A DNA stretch of 64,000 bases from contig OY292274.1 in assembly GCA_958496175.1 (NCBI GenBank), positions 51,532,630 through 51,596,629 of the forward strand, read 5' to 3'. This DNA is from Sisyra terminalis (taxonomy: Eukaryota > Arthropoda > Insecta > Neuroptera > Sisyridae). Made by a program: the position numbers and the translations under genes. Every line of letters begins with the position of its first letter. Position 1 is the stretch's first letter. Below are positions 57,905 through 64,000 of the stretch, one piece after another. A model generated the notes under the pieces. The model was given only the letters and a program-made list of their open reading frames with translations. It did not search any database and had not been told where the DNA came from.

Positions 57905-58065
57905 ATATGTTGAAATCATATCGACAATCGTTTAGTTAAAATTTGAGACAATGATTGTACTTCACCCACACGTATATGTTTATAATATTTTTCTACCTTT
58001 ACCAAAATATATGCAAACATATTACATACGTTCGCCTATAATAATTGTAAGAATTAAAATTTAAA
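57905..58065 (-). repeat. Dispersed repeat family, copy C, 5' part
   Basis: AAATTTGAGACAATGATTGT and the CACCCACACGTATATG region match copy B (AAATTTGAGACAATAATTAT, CCACTTACATGGATATG). It completes the fragment at 52141-52245. Confidence 0.55.
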
Positions 58066-58084
58066 AAATTTTTTTTTAAAATTA

Positions 58085-58905
58085 TTCAAAGCAATATTTA
58101 AATATTTAAAGTAAAGTAAGGAAAGTCGATTGATACATTATATAACATTATATTTTTCTATATATGAATTAAAAATCAGTTTCAATACAAAGATATAAAT
58201 GGGTAAATAAAATGTACAATTACTATTGTATTAATATAATTTTTAGGATGCTGCTATTTAGGATTGTTTATACATACGAGTATCTATACATGATGTTTTA
58301 TGGCAACAATCTACTTCTATATGGTTAATGTTTTTGATAAGTATTTTTCGAACAGGTAACCCATGCTGATGATTCGGTTAAACGATTAATTCATATAACA
58401 TGCAATATACATTTTGTATAAGTAGCCAAATGTGTACACATACAGCATCTATGTATAAATAGCTAATTTAAACTTTTATTTGAAAACCAGCGACTTTTCG
58501 AGAAATATTCACAGCCCAACACTGACGCAACTGACAAACAGCTAAAATTAGCAATTGAATGAAATTGAAATGACAGTTGAAACTAATGACATGATAGTTC
58601 AAATTTGAGACAATAATTATTATTTTTGTATTCCACTTACATGGATATGTTAACAACTTTATATTCTTCTTTATATTCTTCATCCTTGTCTTTGCCGCAA
58701 CAAATAAGTTTGCAAATTATGTATTTTGATATTAAACGCAAACTGTTCTTATAATTATATCTTATTTTAATTATCATAAACCACTTATAACTGGCATGTC
58801 AGTTTGAGCACTACTGGAAAAGGTTACAGCAGTGGATTGAAAACATCTTTTTAACTATATCGAAGAAGTATAACTTAACACGCATTTTCAAATGTACACA
58901 AACCG
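58085..58905 (-). repeat. Dispersed repeat family, copy B
   Basis: Reverse-strand relative of 29280-30605 over most of its length, lacking the internal 29850-30180 block. It lies next to copy C in the same orientation. Confidence 0.65.
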
Positions 58906-59185
58906 TTTTTTTATATTCCCAATGATATAGGACAATTCACAATTAATTTCAATGAAGATTAATCAAATTAGATTTTTTTCGCTGACTTTATACTGTTTAT
59001 AAAATATATAAAATATGTTGTATATTCAATGAGGTTGCCTATTTACGTTTAATTATTAATAATAAAAGTAGCGTTCAGAAGAAGGCCGATTAAAATAAAT
59101 AAATGGACATTGATTAATTGGATATAAATTGGATTCTTTAATTAAAAATCTATGTTCTTTTTTAAGATATCGAAAAATCAGCATA
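58906..59185. other. Intergenic spacer
   Basis: AT-rich, with nothing recognised. Confidence 0.3.
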
Positions 59186-59193
59186 TATGAAAT

Positions 59194-59458
59194 CAGGGGT
59201 GGCCTATACAAATGATATTGCGGACCACTTCGCAAATGCATTATAACTCCGGGAGCCTCTTTTGAAGTTATATCTCAAATTCTCCATACTAAATTTAGAT
59301 ACACTGTAATCATTTTAATATTTCGGTTTTCACCAATTTGGTCATTATAAAAGGTATACATTTTATGAAAGCATGCATCAGGCTTTCGCATCGCGGGTCG
59401 AAAAAATTGTCAAAGGTGCCTTTTGTGGTCCGCGGGTTGACACCTTTGACAACCTCTG
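59194..59458. mobile_element. hAT-like MITE, 265 bp
   Basis: The left end CAGGGGTGGCC and the reverse complement of the right end, CAGAGGTTGTC, are similar. Both carry GCGGACCAC inside, in inverted orientation. The flanking 8-mers match only loosely (TATGAAAT, ATTTAAAT). Confidence 0.6.
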
Positions 59459-59490
59459 ATTTAAATAAATAATGAATAATCTGTCTTTTA

Positions 59491-59919
59491 TCTACATATA
59501 TAAAATTGTGGTGTTAGTTTATGTATATTTCAAAAAGTCAAAAAAATTATCATTGATTTAGCTCAAATTTTGTCACGATATACAATCCGCTTCAAAGATT
59601 GTTTTTATCTTTTTCTTGCGTCGGAAACATATTTGCAATCGCAAGAAAACGGCTTTTTCAACGGCCAATATAATAGGTGCTGACTGTCAATACTACATTG
59701 CTTATGATGGTGCAGTGATTTTTAAAGGTAGAGCATATTTTCTCTAAACGTAATTAATAAACGTATATCTTGAAAGTAAGTTATAATTGGTACAGTGAGA
59801 GATACTGCGAGTTGATACGGGAGGTGATTCTAATAATTTATAAGTTTTTTTTTTGTTCTAAATTCAATTTATTTATTTACAACCATAGGCAGGCAAGACA
59901 ACGTCTGCCGGGTTCAGCT
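59491..59919 (+). mobile_element. Helitron-like non-autonomous repeat
   Basis: Begins TCTACATATATAAAATTG and ends with ACAACGTCTGCCGGGTTCAG then CTA. This matches the head and tail of a common insect repeat class usually assigned to Helitron-like elements. Non-coding. Confidence 0.45.
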
Positions 59920-62510
59920 ATGATCAATACAGTGATTTTCAAATGTTCTTTTTTTCCTTTAGAGTTACGGAACACTAAGTATTGAAAATGCCGTTTTCAA
60001 ATAATCGGTTTAATATGTGTTATTTTGAAAATTTCATTGCAATCCCGTACATGACTTTTGATTACATTGAGCTACACATACTACATGGGTACACACTTAC
60101 AAGAAGTTGGAGTAAATTTTAAATTAGATTTTGTCCTGTTAAAATAATATTGTGTTTTGGGTTGTTGATTTTGAAAATTAGAGACAATTTGGACGTAATT
60201 GTTCGTAAAATAAAATACTAAGTTCACTTAAATGTTTTATTTAATAACCTTTTTTATTTGTGTAGCAAACATAAAGGAAAAAAGCAAGTTTGTCTTGAAA
60301 TTATTTCACGAACGTCGATTTATTTGGAAAAATATTAACCCCGTGGTTGTTCAACTAGATGGTACGAATGGGATCGAAAGTATACCTATATAACATTGTG
60401 CGGATAGATTTGCCATGGATACGTTCAGAAAATACAAAAACATGATGAAAGCTCTTCAGCTTAATAATGTGAGTGATTGTTTTCTGTCATTTAGGAACGT
60501 TGTATTAGACGGAAAATATTTTCCATGCTTCGCATATGTACTCGTAAACGTATGGGGAGGCTTGTTAGGTGGATGTATTGAAGCGTAGTTATTGCAATGT
60601 TTGATGGTTTTATGACAGTAAATGATATGTCATTGATATCCATGCTCAGCAATGTTAGTGTCGCAACACTTATTCCAAACAAAACATTTAGCAGTTGCAT
60701 TATGTAATATGTCCATTAACAATTATTAAACAGATGTGATATTTTTCAAAAAGAAAAAAAAAATATCAAAATAGTTTTTTCCACTTTTATTTAGCTATTT
60801 TCCATTTTCAAATTCGATGGTAATTAGTGTTTCATACACAGAAAAAAATCTTCACAACAATTTATAGGATAATTTTTGTATTTAGCATAAAAATATAGCC
60901 CTTAGCTAGAAGTATAAAAAATATTGAATATGAAAAAGATATAAAATCCGGGTAGAGGATAATATAAAATTCCTTTACTTCTATTTATCGCGTTTCATGA
61001 GGCAAAAATTTTCTTCAATAACTTTATGATTTTCAATAGGTAGATATCAAATTATCTTTTCTGTGTAGAAATAACTCGAGGAACAACTATTATTATAACT
61101 AAAGTGTAATTAAACTTGAATACATTGAACAATCTTGTTTCCCATGAAAATAAGTAGACCATTTCAGGTAAAAGTTTCCTGTTACATATCACAAGGTTAA
61201 TGTAAAACAAAGTTTTTGAGAAATTTTTAGAACTGCACATATTGTCAACTATTGTGCAGCTTTAACAATTGTTCGTGCAATTTGAATCGCATTTTGCAAA
61301 CTAATATTTTTTTCTTTTACCGAATGTGCAACCGTGAAATTGAGAAAAATCGAATTCAAAACTTCACAAATAAATATTGGAGCAGAACATTATATTTTTC
61401 TAAACTAAAAAAAGAGGGCATTCTTTTATAGAAATTCCTATCTTCACCAAAACTTCAACGAAAATAAAATGTTTCCAAATTTTAAAAAAACAAGAATGGT
61501 AATATCGTTTAAAATAAGTTTTAGTATCTTATGACTTTTTTCCATCTTTCTGAAAAAAAATCCGACTTTTATATCCTTTTTATACTTCAGATCACATATA
61601 CCAAACCAGTTTCCTCGTTTGTTTGTATAATTCTCAATTTTTTTTAAGCTACGTAACAAATTTTGATGCAGTTTTCACTATCATTCAAAATATTGTTTTA
61701 AAGAGATCTAGTCCATGAAAAAAATAAATGGAAAATTAAATATTTTATACCCAAATCTCCAAAAAATGATTCTCAAACACTGTCATCTACCCAAGTCCTA
61801 CGTTACTTTAATAAAGATAACAAAAAGTCAGTAAAAGTAAATATTTTTTGTTAATACAACATGGACATTTTTTTTATTTATCATTTCTCAATATATAATA
61901 GGCACGGGAAACGTTATTAAAATTAAAAAAAAAAACTACTTTATAGGGTGAATATTTGCTGCGGAAACAATTTTCATTGTCTAAAAATCATAAAGAATCT
62001 GAGGGTATCTAAAGGTAAGCTCAGGATAAGCTCAAAGGAAAGAATTATTCAATTTAGTAGTCACTTCTATATAAATGGAAATGATACTTCCTTTTAAAGT
62101 ATTATACATAAAACTGTTGAAAGACATACAAATTGCATATTGATTAGTAATTTTGTATTTCTGAGTCACATTTAATTAAAATTTATCTTCATGATATTTG
62201 TTTTCCAATTTGGTTTTGAAAAGAAAAACTATAACTCTGAAAATATTGATTTTAGTGGGAAAACCACAATAGTAAACTTCCCTTGACAACCTGCAGTATC
62301 TTTCGCTATTCCTGTTAATGTGAGACTCAAATGAGTTTTATGTTTTAATGAAAAATTGCATGTATATGCATAAAAATTTGCATAAGAATTTCAAAACGAA
62401 CGGAAAAGAACTTTAGGAGATTAATGATGTTAAACAACTATACATTAAATTTTTATACATTTATATAATTAACAGATTGACCAATACTTTTTTTATCTTT
62501 TGATTACATA
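59920..62510. other. Intergenic
   Basis: AT-rich with short open frames only. No repeat ends or exons were recognised. Confidence 0.35.
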
Positions 62511-62519
62511 TTTTATGTT

Positions 62520-63115
62520 TCTCCAGGAAAAATATGTAATTGTGCATCGACAAAGGCAGAACTAAGATTGTAAATACATACATATGAGTGAAATATAATC
62601 AATGTTTCAAATTTGCTCTAACTGATTGTTTTTATGGTTTTAAACGTTTTAAATATAATTTTGAATTCATTTAACTGAGAACTGACCTATAGGCGAAACT
62701 TGAAAATCATGGTCTCGTAATGTGTGCAACCAAAGAACTGTCCATAAGTTTACATTGAATTTGTGTTATTATTTTAATTTATTTTTATTTTTAAATAAAA
62801 TTTTCGAATGGGTTGATACAGATTCAGCCAAGAAGAATGTAAGATTTACTACCATAATAATTCATAGTACAGTGAATTCTATTATCTTTTATACAAGGAA
62901 CCAATTTAATAACTAAAGAAATTGTATTTGATTTTTAAGTATAGTTAACTACTTGATACAGCTGTATATTAGAGTGCTTACAAAAACTAGTACTCTTTTT
63001 GGTCACCAGACATCGTTACTAAAGTGGTCAGTTTCCAATCGCTAATTGTTACCATTTTTCCGTTGAGTTACTATTGGACTGTGAATATTTCTCGGATAGT
63101 TACTACAAAATAATA
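62520..63115 (+). repeat. Dispersed repeat family, copy D (interrupted)
   Basis: Two matching blocks, 62545-62640 (GACAAAGGCAGAACTAAG and CTAACTGATTGTTTTTATGG) and 63035-63110 (GACTGTGAATATTTCTCGG), correspond to adjacent parts of copy A. About 390 bases of unrelated sequence lie between. Confidence 0.45.
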
Positions 63116-64000
63116 ATTTCTTAAAATCATTCAAAAACTCGGCATTTTTTGCTAAACGTAGTAATGGATTTGCATTTCACTTACATGACTGTATTCTTAC
63201 GAATTTACGTACGTTTTGGTCATTGTTAAATATGATGAAAGCATAATGTATATTGTATTTAGATTTTTATAAAAGATGCTTACAGAATGCATTTTTTGTC
63301 TTTAAAGATAAATAAATTATTAACAATTAGGTGTGTATATTAGCATAAAATGTTTGCCATACGGTGAAAGGGAAAATATTAATAGAAACTGTTACTTATT
63401 GGTAATCTGACATAAGTACAGTAGGTATATTCCCACTTTTCAAACTTTTACTTAATTTTTCAAAAAATTATTATTGTTATTCTTGAATTTTAATGAAACA
63501 TAAAGAAAAACAATAATTTTCCGTGCTAACTACTCTATTGAGATGCTGAAGATACAATTGATGTGTTATGGTTCATTTTTTTCCACCACGAATTGTACGG
63601 AATAATATTTTTTATTATTCAGATTTATTAAATTGAATTGTCTTGAGTTGCCTTGTAAAGAATAACCAAAATCAGGTTTTCAAATATTTCTAAAGCTGCA
63701 TTAATAAATCTAGCTGTGAAGGGTCCATTTATTTTCGCTGAAAAATAAACGACGTGCATTCATTATTACGCCTTTCTTTATTTTAAAACTGTGATATTTA
63801 AATTTATTCTTAAACCTCTTTTAATAAAATACATTTCACCAACGCATTGAAAGATTAAAACAAAAATTGCTATAAAGGTGTGTAATTAATTCAGTTATGA
63901 ATTTAATTTCTTTCGTCTTACCTTAGAAAAATGTTTATGTGCATTTTTTAAAGATTATTTAAAATTATAATACTTGTTTATTTTAAATTAAAAGCGCCGC
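63116..64000. other. Intergenic to window end
   Basis: AT-rich, with no gene or repeat recognised. Confidence 0.35.

Noticed and set aside
59770..59985. 71-codon open frame
   Set aside because: Covers the tail of the Helitron-like repeat and has no domain.
1..64000. CRISPR array, operon or prokaryotic gene cluster
   Set aside because: Spliced genes, insect-type transposons and long AT-rich intergenic regions show eukaryotic nuclear DNA. No direct-repeat and spacer array was seen.

Overview
This is a window of nuclear DNA from an animal, almost certainly an insect. It is strongly AT-rich. The genes are spliced with GT-AG introns, many only about 50-70 bases long. The recognisable protein genes are SPT3 (SAGA complex), a germline-type Tudor-domain protein and a Tret1-like trehalose/sugar transporter. 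Most of the remaining sequence is intergenic DNA with decayed transposons (hAT, mariner, Penelope-like, Ty3/gypsy, non-LTR, tRNA-derived SINE). The short introns and repeat mix would suit a dipteran or another compact-intron insect. I could not identify the species.

Layout. 1-2953 holds no recognised gene. SPT3 lies on the minus strand (3850-2954). Tandem to it on the same strand is a Tudor-CCCH-Tudor gene (9102-5435), which I resolved into 12 exons whose phases all agree. 9488-11990 is a nest: an older inverted-repeat element interrupted by a 1.6 kb hAT-type element (8-bp duplication ACTGTGAC) that carries a long internal inverted repeat. At 13111-14245 on the plus strand are three phase-compatible exons of a gene I do not recognise. 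16.6-23.4 kb holds a 75-bp tandem repeat, hAT-type miniature elements, a Penelope-like endonuclease remnant and a TIR-bounded element. The Tret1-like transporter (minus strand, 27620-25411, two coding exons) is followed by about 25 kb without a recognised host gene. That stretch contains a dispersed repeat, two decayed mariner elements of different lineages, two copies of one SINE family, and a hAT element (44898-46547) that has itself received at least two insertions, possibly three.

The right part is dominated by a structurally complete Ty3/gypsy LTR retrotransposon (52319-57164). It has LTRs that are identical by eye and one uninterrupted gag-pol frame of 1350 codons. It sits in a TA microsatellite next to a near-perfect inverted repeat of about 135-bp arms (57220-57515). 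The whole block splits a copy of the dispersed repeat that also occurs at about 29.3-30.6 kb, 58.1-58.9 kb and 62.5-63.1 kb. So several rounds of insertion can be ordered.

The host genes do not form a pathway. SPT3 and the Tudor gene are neighbours on one strand with separate starts, and the transporter is isolated. The most unusual points are: hammerhead-ribozyme-like cores in Penelope-type termini (27258-27287 plus strand, 22841-22873 minus strand), two long hairpin-forming repeats that could make double-stranded RNA, the very young LTR retrotransposon, and the unrecognised spliced gene. I see no convincing evidence of a wholly new multi-gene system.
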